Assembly (NCBI RefSeq): GCF_022627575.1
Contig: NZ_JADEYQ010000001.1
Location: forward strand, 124,001 to 188,000
Direction: 5' to 3'
DNA length: 64,000 nt
Source of the DNA: Sphingobacterium rhinopitheci
GTDB lineage: Bacteria; Bacteroidota; Bacteroidia; Sphingobacteriales; Sphingobacteriaceae
The position numbers were made by a program, and so were the translations under genes. Shown here piece by piece: positions 35,672 through 42,266 of the stretch. Under the pieces are notes generated by a model. It saw nothing but the letters and a program-made list of their open reading frames with translations. It was not told the origin of the DNA and searched no databases. Positions within the stretch are counted from its first letter, which is position 1. Each line of letters begins with the position of its first letter.

Positions 35672-36475
35672 ATGAGTATAAGAAATAGTTTTAAGTCACT
35701 ATTCCTATTTGGATTAATAAATCTCACCTGTGTGTCATCTTCTTTCAAGGAAGACGAATGGACAGCATTGTTTAATGGTAAAGATCTAAACAACTGGACA
35801 GTAAAAATATATCCTTACGAGGTAGGCAATAATTTTGAGAACACTTTTCGTGTAAAAGATGGTGTTATCCAAGTAAATTATGACGGATATGGTGATGACT
35901 ATAAAAATAGATTTGGTCACCTATACTATGACATTCCTTATTCTCATTATCACTTAAAATTAGCCTATAGATTTTATGGCGATTTATACCCTGGTGCACC
36001 ATCCTATACGCTAAGAAATAGCGGCGTTATGTTTCATGCGCAAGATCCACGTACAATGCCTACACATCAAGATTGGCCCATATCAGTAGAGATGCAATTT
36101 TTGGGTGGCTTAGGTGATGGAAAACCGCGCCCTACCGGCAATATGTGCTCTCCTGGTACACATATATATTTAGCGGACACCTTTTTCCCAACACATTGTG
36201 TGAATTCAAAATCAAAAACATATGATGGGAACCAATGGGTTCAGGCAGAATTAATTGTCTTAGGAGATTCTATCATAAAACATATAATCGAAGGAGATAC
36301 CGTATTAACGTATTCCAAACCACATATTGGTGGCGATGTAGTGAATAATTATGATCCTCGAATTAAAATTGACGGAAAGGCACTAAAGTCGGGTTATATC
36401 GCGCTACAAAGTGAAGGGCAACCCGTAGAATTTAAAAATATTTACATAAAAGACTTATCTAAGCGAAATAAATAA
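35672..36475 (+). CDS. Exported DUF1080 (3-keto-disaccharide hydrolase-like) protein
   Basis: The 267-residue protein has an N-terminal signal peptide (about 1-25) and one DUF1080 domain. It begins with WTALFNGKDLNNWTVK and includes NSGVMFHAQDP, WPISVEMQFLGG and PVEFKNIYIKDL at the end. The concanavalin-like fold of DUF1080 is widespread in Bacteroidota, where some members cleave 3-keto-glycosides. The two Gfo/Idh oxidoreductases of the window would be natural partners in such a path, but they are over 20 kb away. The Nudix gene follows five bases later. Confidence 0.88.
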   Translation: MSIRNSFKSLFLFGLINLTCVSSSFKEDEWTALFNGKDLNNWTVKIYPYEVGNNFENTFRVKDGVIQVNYDGYGDDYKNRFGHLYYDIPYSHYHLKLAYRFYGDLYPGAPSYTLRNSGVMFHAQDPRTMPTHQDWPISVEMQFLGGLGDGKPRPTGNMCSPGTHIYLADTFFPTHCVNSKSKTYDGNQWVQAELIVLGDSIIKHIIEGDTVLTYSKPHIGGDVVNNYDPRIKIDGKALKSGYIALQSEGQPVEFKNIYIKDLSKRNK

Positions 36476-36480
36476 TAGTT

Positions 36481-36939
36481 ATGTTCCCATTTAATGTGCG
36501 TGTGTATGGAATATTAATAGACGAGAATAATCGGGTATTAATCAGTGATGAAAGAACACAAAATGTTTCGTTCACCAAATTTCCAGGTGGAGGATTAGAA
36601 TACGGAGAGGGTTTATTGGATGCTTTAAAACGAGAATTTTTAGAAGAATGTAATCTAAAAATAGAAATTGTACGACACATCTATACAACAGATTTCTACG
36701 AAAAATCAAGCTTCAATAGCAGTCAAATTATTTCAATATATTATCAGGTAAAGGCTATAGAGGAGATTAATATTAATATTAAAACAAAACCTTTCGACTT
36801 CAATCCAGTACAGAATGATACTAATTTTGACAAAGAAGAAGCCTTTAGATTTGAAAAAATAGATAGCCTTCAAGAAGCAGATTTAACATTCAAAACTGAT
36901 AAAATAGCGTGGAAAGTTTTTACAGAATTAAAAAACTAA
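36481..36939 (+). CDS. Nudix hydrolase
   Basis: The 152-residue protein contains a Nudix box at about residues 37-60, reading GLEYGEGLLDALKREFLEEC. The REFLEE metal-binding glutamates are intact, while the usual Gly after them is Asn. It should hydrolyse a nucleoside diphosphate linked to another group in the cytoplasm; the substrate cannot be told. The gene is the third in a row with the unknown and DUF1080 genes, with gaps of eight and five bases, so it is likely one transcript. Confidence 0.88.
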   Translation: MFPFNVRVYGILIDENNRVLISDERTQNVSFTKFPGGGLEYGEGLLDALKREFLEECNLKIEIVRHIYTTDFYEKSSFNSSQIISIYYQVKAIEEININIKTKPFDFNPVQNDTNFDKEEAFRFEKIDSLQEADLTFKTDKIAWKVFTELKN

Positions 36940-36975
36940 GAAATACAATAACTATTAATTAATTTACAATAAAAA

Positions 36976-37008
36976 TTTGGCGATAATGGATAGTATTCAT
37001 TATCTTTA
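36976..37008 (+). promoter_or_regulatory. Promoter of the candidate small RNA
   Basis: TTTG at 36976-36979 and TATCTTTA at 37001-37008 are 21 bases apart; this matches the Bacteroidota consensus except for the last base. No coding frame follows, only the structured region 37013-37130. Confidence 0.6.
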
Positions 37009-37012
37009 AATT

Positions 37013-37130
37013 GATAAATGTCCATAAGTAATATTCCGGCATTTATTTATTGAGGCCTTTTGTTCGAAAGGTACATCAATAATAGTTAGTGTGATATAAG
37101 GCGATACTCCCAATATCGCCTTATTTTTTA
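37013..37130 (+). ncRNA. Candidate small RNA of about 118 nt
   Basis: The stretch has its own promoter and ends in a terminator, and it lacks an ORF. Hairpin 1 pairs TAAATG (37015-37020) and CC with GG and CATTTA (37038-37045) around one bulged T. Hairpin 2 pairs TTATTGA (37047-37053) with TCAATAA (37076-37082) and, further in, CCTTT (37056-37060) with AAAGG (37067-37071) around TGTTCG. Hairpin 3 is the terminator at 37096-37130. I do not recognise the RNA; it lacks the 4.5S, 6S and tmRNA hallmarks that I know. A trans-acting regulator is inference. Confidence 0.6.
37096..37130 (+). terminator. Terminator of the candidate small RNA
   Basis: A perfect 11-bp stem (37096-37106 with 37114-37124, core AAGGCGATA) with a 7-nt loop is followed by TTTTTT at 37124-37129. 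It also stops reading from the Nudix operon. Confidence 0.85.
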
Positions 37131-37190
37131 ACCAAAAATCTAATCATGACTTTCCCAACAACGATGCACTGCGGGATGTCGTAATAGGTA

Positions 37191-37319
37191 TTAACTATCT
37201 AAAAAAAATGCTATCGCCGCTAATGCTATCCCACATACTATTATCAACCATGTTAGTGGTCTTTTATTTCCCTCGTCGCTCCTGTATTTAAAGTCGCGTT
37301 TATATTTGTTCATATCCAT
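37191..37319 (-). CDS. Very small membrane protein (42 aa)
   Basis: I place the start at ATG 37319 because GGGAG lies seven bases before it; the frame is open further upstream, into rlmH, but that part looks non-coding. The product has a charged N-terminus (MNKYKRDFKYRSDEGNKR from residue 3) and one C-terminal membrane helix (LTWLIIVCGIALAAIAFFL), a tail-anchored layout with the positive part in the cytoplasm. It follows rlmH by 46 bases on the same strand. No family is recognised. Confidence 0.6.
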   Translation of the reverse strand: MDMNKYKRDFKYRSDEGNKRPLTWLIIVCGIALAAIAFFLDS

Positions 37320-37365
37320 ATTAAAACTCCCATTATTTAATAATACTATATAGTTATCAAATCCA

Positions 37366-37839
37366 CTATTCATGATGATAGGGTTCACCTTTCATAATAG
37401 AAAATGCTCTATAAACTTGCTCTACGAAAAATAAACGAACCATCTGATGGGAGAATGTCATTTTCGAAAGAGATACCAAATAATTGGCTCTTTCTCTAAC
37501 TTTCTCTGCAAAACCATAAGGACCACCAATCAAAATAACCATATGTGTAACCCCAGAGACCATTTTTTTAGAAAGATAGTCCGCAAATTCTACAGATCGG
37601 AATTCTTTCCCCTTCTCATCCAATAGTACAACAAAATCCTGATTAGTTATATTTTTAAAGAATAATTCGGATTCTTTATCCATCTGCTGGGCTTGAGACA
37701 TATTCTTTACATTTTTTACATCTGGTAAAACCACGATATTAAAAGTAATATAATGCTTCAAACGATTAAGATATTTATCAATCCCCTCTTGAATAAATTT
37801 ATCATCTGTCTTACCTATACACAGTAATGTAATCTTCAT
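37366..37839 (-). CDS. rlmH: 23S rRNA (pseudouridine1915-N3)-methyltransferase
   Basis: The 157-residue protein is a full RlmH of the SPOUT class. It methylates pseudouridine 1915 in helix 69 of 23S rRNA. The knot region is visible as VVLLDEKGKEFRSVEFADYL, then VILIGGPYGFAEKVRERANYLVSLSKMTFSHQMVRLFFVEQVYRAF (about 102-147), ending with KGEPYHHE, whose terminal Tyr-His residues are part of the active site. Transcribed on the minus strand ahead of the 42-aa membrane protein and behind the Spy-like gene cluster. Confidence 0.96.
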   Translation of the reverse strand: MKITLLCIGKTDDKFIQEGIDKYLNRLKHYITFNIVVLPDVKNVKNMSQAQQMDKESELFFKNITNQDFVVLLDEKGKEFRSVEFADYLSKKMVSGVTHMVILIGGPYGFAEKVRERANYLVSLSKMTFSHQMVRLFFVEQVYRAFSIMKGEPYHHE

Positions 37840-37889
37840 TTAACAAAAATGATAAATAATAATCAAAAACCATATAATGTAAAAACAAA

Positions 37890-37916
37890 AAGCTATCCTC
37901 CGCAGGAGAATAGCTT
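37890..37916 (-). terminator. Terminator after Spy-like paralogue A
   Basis: A 12-bp stem (37890-37901 with 37905-37916, one G-U pair) with a 3-nt loop is followed on the minus strand by TTTGTTTTT. The core AGCTATCCTC is shared with the terminators at 38602 and 39208. Confidence 0.75.
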
Positions 37917-37954
37917 AAAACAACAAACTATACTATATATTAATCCTTAACTTC

Positions 37955-38425
37955 CTAGTTAACGGTAGATCCTACTTTATTACTAAGCGTACGTTTACCA
38001 TCTTTGGACTTTTTTTTCATTTCCTCACGTTTAAAATACGGTTTCCCATCATTGTGAAGATCAAATTTTTCTGCGATAATTTTTTGTTGCTCTGGGGTCA
38101 ATATTTTGAATAATTGATCTTTAGACTCCTTCTTAGCGAGGCGATTTGCATCACTTTCTTTTTGTCGTGCCTCCATTTCTATTTTCAGGGCTTTGGCATC
38201 CTTAAGATTTAATGCATAAACTTGCTTACGCTGACTCGCTGTAAGTTTAACTTCTTTATCCAATCGATCTGTACGCATTTGAGCAATTTCTTCTGCAGAC
38301 TTTTGCATCATCTCTTTTTTGTCATGCCCTGTATGATCATCGTGTCCTTTTTCAGACACATCTTGCGCCATAATTACAAAACTCATACTTGATAATAATA
38401 ATGCTAACGATAATATCTTTTTCAT
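37955..38425 (-). CDS. Spy/CpxP-like exported protein, paralogue A
   Basis: I use ATG 38425 as start, which gives the signal peptide MKKILSLALLLSSMSFVIMAQ shared with the neighbours; an upstream ATG at 38446 is unlikely. The mature part (about 135 residues) is very rich in Lys, Glu and Asp. It has the paired LTxxQ motifs of the Spy/CpxP fold: LTASQRKQVYALNLKDAKA and LTPEQQKIIAEKF. MRTDRLDKEVKLT before the first motif is conserved in the cluster. Spy-like proteins are periplasmic chaperones or metal and envelope-stress sensors; function here is inference. It is the last of four tandem copies and has its own terminator. Confidence 0.75.
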   Translation of the reverse strand: MKKILSLALLLSSMSFVIMAQDVSEKGHDDHTGHDKKEMMQKSAEEIAQMRTDRLDKEVKLTASQRKQVYALNLKDAKALKIEMEARQKESDANRLAKKESKDQLFKILTPEQQKIIAEKFDLHNDGKPYFKREEMKKKSKDGKRTLSNKVGSTVN

Positions 38426-38601
38426 CTTTATTTGTTTTAATTCCATGTCCTTTAAATCATAAATCTACAACAATATAACTACTGTAAAGAAAATAGTTTA
38501 AAATAATATAAAATAAATATCATTAAAAAATATTTAACAAACTAAAAAGTAAATTATTAGATTATGATAACATTAATTCATTAGCTATTTACATAAAAAA
38601 T

Positions 38602-38626
38602 AAGCTATCCTGAAAAAGGATAGCTT
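38602..38626 (-). terminator. Terminator after Spy-like paralogue B
   Basis: AAGCTATCCT (38602-38611) pairs perfectly with AGGATAGCTT (38617-38626) over GAAAA. On the minus strand TATTTTTTATG follows. The stem core equals those after paralogues A and C. Confidence 0.8.
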
Positions 38627-38663
38627 TCATATACACAAAATATTTTATTAGGCTTTGTGACTT

Positions 38664-39083
38664 TTAGTTAGTTTTAGCTTTATTCTTAGCGTCTTGACTT
38701 TTAGCTGATTTATGGCTTTTACTTTTTTTATCTGCTAATACTTTTTGCTGCTCAGGAGTAAGTAATTTATGTACTTCATCATTAGCACCCTTTTTAGCAT
38801 TTCCTTTTCTCTCCGTATTAGTTTGACTAGCTTTTTGCTCAGCTTCTATCGTAGCTTTTGCTTCTTTCAGATATAGCGCATACACATCTTTACGTTGCTG
38901 TTCGGTAAGTTTCACCTCTTTATCAATATGTTCAGTACGCTTCTTAGCAATCTCTTCTGCTGTTTTATCTACCAGTTCCGATCTCTTACGATCTGTACGA
39001 CCATCTTTCTTAGGCGTTTGTTGTGCGAATGCTGCAATACTAATACTTGATAACAGTAATACTATTGATAATATCTTTTTCAT
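38664..39083 (-). CDS. Spy/CpxP-like exported protein, paralogue B
   Basis: The 139-residue protein has the signal peptide MKKILSIVLLLSSISIAAFAQ and a short, highly charged mature part. It keeps the family core KRTEHIDKEVKLTEQQRKDVYALYLKEAKA and the second motif LTPEQQKVLADK, then a Lys/Ser-rich tail (KSKSHKSAKSQDAKNK). It lacks the His-rich patch of paralogue A (DDHTGHDKKE). It is probably periplasmic and helical. Gaps of 180-220 bases on each side and a terminator behind it suggest separate transcription rather than an operon. Confidence 0.75.
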   Translation of the reverse strand: MKKILSIVLLLSSISIAAFAQQTPKKDGRTDRKRSELVDKTAEEIAKKRTEHIDKEVKLTEQQRKDVYALYLKEAKATIEAEQKASQTNTERKGNAKKGANDEVHKLLTPEQQKVLADKKSKSHKSAKSQDAKNKAKTN

Positions 39084-39207
39084 GTCTAGTTATTATTATT
39101 TTATAACCTTAATACAATTAAAAATGCTAATTGTTTACTAAATACTCACCTATTTTCACCAATAATAATAGCATTAAAATAAGAACAAATTGTAATGATA
39201 AATAAAA

Positions 39208-39232
39208 AGCTATCCTCTGATCGAGGATAGCT
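39208..39232 (-). terminator. Terminator after Spy-like paralogue C
   Basis: AGCTATCCTC (39208-39217) pairs perfectly with GAGGATAGCT (39223-39232) over a 5-nt loop, followed on the minus strand by TTTTTATTT. Confidence 0.8.
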
Positions 39233-39264
39233 GAATACCTAACTATACATTTTTTTAACTATTT

Positions 39265-39747
39265 CTAAGATTTAGAAGTACCTCCAGTAGATGACTTTAC
39301 CTTGTTACCTTCGCTACGATTACCACCTTTAAAGTCCTTTTTATACCCTTCTCGTCTATGCGATTTTTTTCCTTCATCCTTAGACATCTTTTCTGCCATC
39401 AATTTTTGTTGTTCAGGAGTAAGTATTTTATTCAGTTGCTCTTGAGAGGCTTTTCTTGCATCTTGACGTACCTGCATGTCTTTCTTACGTGCATCCATAG
39501 CTTGTTTTTTTGCTTTAGCATGCTCCAAATTCAAAGCATACACATCTTTGCGTTGCTGTTCAGTAAGTTTTACTTCCTTATCTAAGCGATCGGTACGCAT
39601 TTGTGCCATTTCTTCAGGTGTTTTCTGAATCATCTCTTTCTTGTCATGCCCTCTACGTCCAGTTTTATCTTTTTTAGTAGTCTCTTGTGCAATAGTTGCA
39701 AAACTAATGCCTGTCAATAATAATCCTAATGCTAATATCTTTTTCAT
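39265..39747 (-). CDS. Spy/CpxP-like exported protein, paralogue C
   Basis: The 160-residue protein has the signal peptide MKKILALGLLLTGISFATIAQ and then GRRGHDKKEMIQKTPEEMAQ. The core MRTDRLDKEVKLTEQQRKDVYALNLEHAKAKKQAMDARKK comes next, followed by LTPEQQKLMAEKM and a basic tail. It is closest to paralogue A in the N-terminal block (GHDKKEM.QK..EE.AQMRTDRLDKEVKLT) and to paralogue D in the signal peptide. A periplasmic helical protein of the Spy/CpxP type is the best guess. It has its own terminator. Confidence 0.75.
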   Translation of the reverse strand: MKKILALGLLLTGISFATIAQETTKKDKTGRRGHDKKEMIQKTPEEMAQMRTDRLDKEVKLTEQQRKDVYALNLEHAKAKKQAMDARKKDMQVRQDARKASQEQLNKILTPEQQKLMAEKMSKDEGKKSHRREGYKKDFKGGNRSEGNKVKSSTGGTSKS

Positions 39748-39860
39748 TTTTTTATTCTCCTATTTTGATTTTTATATTATATAGCGTACTATAAGCCGCT
39801 AAAGTTAAATTCTATCCTAAATTATATCGTTTATTAATACTAAACTGAAGCTTTACTAAC

Positions 39861-40178
39861 TTAAGCCTTATTCATCGACTTATCTGCTCCTTTTCTTTCT
39901 TTTTTGATACCATCATGATATACTGGTTTTACATCTTTAGAACCTTTGCCATGCCCATCGTATTTCTTTGATTTATCAGCAGACATATCATCACTTTTAG
40001 ATTTATTCAATTTATGATACTTTCCTGAGCATCTACCTTTCTTGTCAGCAGACTTTTGAACCATTTCCTTTTTTCCTTGATCATTACGACCTACTGTACC
40101 TTCACTTGGCAATTGTTGTGCTATAGAAGCGAAACTAATTCCTGATAATAATAATCCTAATGCTAATATCTTTTTCAT
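39861..40178 (-). CDS. Spy/CpxP-like paralogue D, core lost
   Basis: The 105-residue product has the same signal peptide as paralogue C (MKKILALGLLLSGISFASIAQ) and the next block GRNDQGKKEMVQKSADKK. The whole LTxxQ core that defines the other three is missing and is replaced by a Lys/Ser/Asp/Gly-rich sequence (KSKSDDMSADKSKKYDGHGK). It is either a decayed copy that stayed in frame or a copy that took on another role as a disordered exported peptide. It is the first of the four on the minus strand, and no AGCTATCC terminator follows it. Confidence 0.6.
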   Translation of the reverse strand: MKKILALGLLLSGISFASIAQQLPSEGTVGRNDQGKKEMVQKSADKKGRCSGKYHKLNKSKSDDMSADKSKKYDGHGKGSKDVKPVYHDGIKKERKGADKSMNKA

Positions 40179-40483
40179 ATTCTTTTACTTTTAATGTTAT
40201 AAATCTCTATGTTATTAACTATATCAATAGAGCTATTTAATTCTGTAAAGTTTAATTACAACAACGTTAAATTCTGTTAATTCAAATAATGTGCAATGAA
40301 AATTCTAAAAACAATAAAATATAACTATGCACACTACTTTATATAGAGTAATTAAACCGGCATTTGTTTAATCGATCTCTTGTTAAATATTGTTAATAAG
40401 AAAATTGGGAATAAAAAGGTCTATAAACAAAAAAAATGCTTTCGTATGGAAAAGCATATCATCTGATTTTTTGTTTTTTAAGT
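40179..40483. other. Gap between paralogue D and the 45-aa gene
   Basis: About 300 bases, AT-rich, with no reading frame. It contains the promoter of paralogue D (not pinpointed) and the terminator of the 45-aa gene at 40436-40457. Nothing else was seen. Confidence 0.4.
40436..40457 (-). terminator. Terminator of the 45-aa minus-strand gene
   Basis: On the minus strand ATGCTTT and AAAGCAT form a 7-bp stem with an 8-nt loop, followed by a run of eight T (40429-40436 on the plus strand are all A). Confidence 0.75.
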
Positions 40484-40621
40484 TTAACGGGTAGTTAAGC
40501 TTTCTGTTTTTTTGGCATTTGCCTTAGTTGGCTGTTGATCTACGAATCCCCAATTGGTAACATAATACATGTATGGGCTTCTGTCTAATGTAGTTTGATT
40601 TTTCTTTTCTTTTTTTATCAT
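40484..40621 (-). CDS. Small unknown protein, 45 aa
   Basis: This short frame starts with ATG at 40621, which is preceded by AAAGG at a suitable distance, and stops with TAA at 40484. The product is basic and hydrophilic: MIKKEKKNQTTLDRSPYMYY, then TNWGFVDQQPTKAN and a Lys/Thr-rich end. It has no signal peptide and no membrane helix. An intrinsic terminator for the same strand lies 27 bases downstream, and no other gene could use it, which is the main reason to call it real. No family is recognised. Confidence 0.55.
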   Translation of the reverse strand: MIKKEKKNQTTLDRSPYMYYVTNWGFVDQQPTKANAKKTESLTTR

Positions 40622-41070
40622 ATTATACCTTTCATTTTGTTGTACGTAATATAAGACTCAATAAGCGAGCCAAAGTTTAATCTTGAATAGAATATTTTTT
40701 TTATTACACTTATGTCATGCTATACCTCTAAAAAACAGAAGATAATGACAGGATTTCACAATATATGTCAGTCATACCGTTAGATATAGTGAAAAGATAT
40801 ATAAGAATCGAACAAATACTGACTTCGATAAAATTGTCCATATAGCCGTTGACAAGAATTGGGCTAGACTTACCTGTTTTTCAATCTGTTCAAAAATGTT
40901 ACCATTTTTTGAGACAAACATCTCTTATAGGCATTAATAATATTTCCCCTAATTTCCATCAAAAATATATAATGGGTATCCTAAGAATATCTGATTATAA
41001 AAACATTAAATTAGATGAGAATGGAAAACCGATTAATAACCCATGTTAAATTTTTTGAAATTGAAGAAAA
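40622..41070. other. Gap with doubtful coding remnants
   Basis: About 450 bases between divergent genes. A plus-strand frame at 40849-41049 begins at TTG; its end (MGILRISDYKNIKLDENGKP from 40972) looks protein-like, but its start does not. It may be a remnant or a very short peptide. No tRNA or strong hairpin was seen. Confidence 0.35.
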
Positions 41071-41643
41071 TTGAAAAAACACATAATCACAATGATACTT
41101 ATAATTGGTATGACTATAGTATCTCAAGCACAGGTATATGTTCAAGGGAAGAATGTTGTCCCTTTTAGTACAATAGCGAACAGCACCTTGTTAAATCCAA
41201 CAAATCGGCTGAATATGGATGTTGCATATAGTAGACAAGCGCAAGTAAATGCGGCTAATTATTATAAAAACACAAATGAAATGGTCGGGGAATTTTGGTG
41301 GGTAGATGGAATGTTAGTACAGATTGTTTCTCGTCGCATCACAGCGACCTATCCAAAAGACAACCTTGAACATGTACGTTATGCCACTACCCCCTCTGTT
41401 AACTCTATTATCGGAGGCCCGGCACCAGACAGGACTGTTCAAAATGATCATTTTTCGGAGATTAAGTCTGTCAATAATTATGAAGTACTAGTTCATTATT
41501 TACGTACACGCTCAAATATAAAGTATTTTGAAATGCAGGACAATCAAGATAAGTACAAAGTTTTCGGTACAGTATATACTAATGATCATCATAAGGCACA
41601 TAATTTAATCAACACTATTTTAAACAGTATAAGTTTTAAATAG
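41071..41643 (+). CDS. Unknown exported protein, 190 aa
   Basis: The frame begins with TTG at 41071, which gives a regular signal peptide (KKHIITMILIIGMTIVSQAQ); the first ATG (41092) would cut off its basic start, so TTG is preferred. The mature part (about 170 residues) is hydrophilic with mixed strands and helices, for example EMVGEFWWVDGMLVQIVSRRI and NYEVLVHYLRTRSNIKYFEM. I do not recognise a family and see no catalytic motif or cysteine. It is probably periplasmic or secreted. It stands alone in a region with a decayed gene and small ORFs, and a long hairpin follows it. Confidence 0.65.
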   Translation: MKKHIITMILIIGMTIVSQAQVYVQGKNVVPFSTIANSTLLNPTNRLNMDVAYSRQAQVNAANYYKNTNEMVGEFWWVDGMLVQIVSRRITATYPKDNLEHVRYATTPSVNSIIGGPAPDRTVQNDHFSEIKSVNNYEVLVHYLRTRSNIKYFEMQDNQDKYKVFGTVYTNDHHKAHNLINTILNSISFK

Positions 41644-41657
41644 TCATTCTTAAAAAA

Positions 41658-41717
41658 TATTAATCAATTACTCTATCGGATTATAATAAAGTAGTCTGAT
41701 AGAGTAATTGATTAATA
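41658..41717 (+). terminator. Long hairpin after the unknown exported protein
   Basis: 41658-41680 pairs with 41695-41717 over a 14-nt loop: 23 pairs with one G-T. The outer 20 pairs are perfect. It starts 15 bases after the stop codon. No T-run follows, so it may protect the mRNA end rather than terminate. Confidence 0.6.
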
Positions 41718-41832
41718 CAGTATAATAAACTAATGTGATTAAAAAACAACCTTATTCCAAAAGTCTCAATAACCCCTAGAAATATTAGACAGTACATATG
41801 TAACGAGCAAAATTCTAGCCCCAATTAAGATT

Positions 41833-42180
41833 TTATAATTCATTGACTAGCTTGCTTCTCTTAGGTCCAAATAGCTCATCTTTCAATAGTTATTCGATCA
41901 CAATAAATCTATTGGCCTTTTCTAAAAACATCCTTGTTTGAAGTTTTTCTGAAACCCAACTTGCAAAATCTATAAATTCGGGATTATTCATTTTATACGT
42001 AAGATCTCCCACTTTATTCTATCAATTTTCTTTTCTGTTATTGCTTATAGTTTATCACCTACATTAATATTAAAAGCTATCTCCCTTCTCGGATTGTCAA
42101 TAATTTTTAATTCAAATACAATTTTTATTTACCAACTTCTACGGATTGTACTATCTTGAAAAAATAACTCAATTCTATTA
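41833..42180 (-). pseudogene. Decayed protein-coding gene, family unknown
   Basis: On the minus strand a chain of protein-like pieces can be read: FFQDSTIRRSW, stop, VFELKIIDNPRREIAFNINV and GDKL, stop, AITEKKIDRIK, then after a one-base shift VGDLTYKMNNPEFIDFASWV and SEKLQTRMFLEKANRFIVIE, stop, LLKDELFGPKRSKLVNEL and a final TAA at 41833. The pieces have normal amino-acid composition, and the stops are single-base-like lesions, so this is a gene in decay. The original start is not visible. The family is not recognised. Confidence 0.55.
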
Positions 42181-42210
42181 AGATACAATACTAAATGCTA
42201 TTAAAGCGAT

Positions 42211-42254
42211 AAAAGAAAAAAGCCTCAAAACAAATTTTGAGGCTTTTTTCTTTT
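42211..42254. terminator. Terminator of leuS, perfect 20-bp stem
   Basis: 42211-42230 (AAAAG, AAAAAAGCCTCAAAA) pairs without mismatch with 42235-42254 over the 4-nt loop CAAA. A- and T-runs on both sides make it work in both directions. It lies 12 bases after the leuS stop. Confidence 0.9.
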
Positions 42255-42266
42255 ATGTAAAGGATA

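Noticed and set aside
37013..37130. 4.5S (SRP) RNA
   Set aside because: The conserved tetraloop region around GGAAGGnAGCA is absent and the hairpins are separate, not one long rod.
37890..39232. The repeated AGCTATCC hairpins as a mobile repeat (MITE/REP) family
   Set aside because: They lie only directly behind the paralogous genes in the right orientation with T-runs, and the sequence outside the stem differs; duplicated terminators explain them better.
40849..41049. 66-codon plus-strand frame starting at TTG
   Set aside because: The first half has no coding look and no ribosome site; only the last 25 codons look protein-like. Kept as a doubtful remnant within the gap entry, not as a gene.
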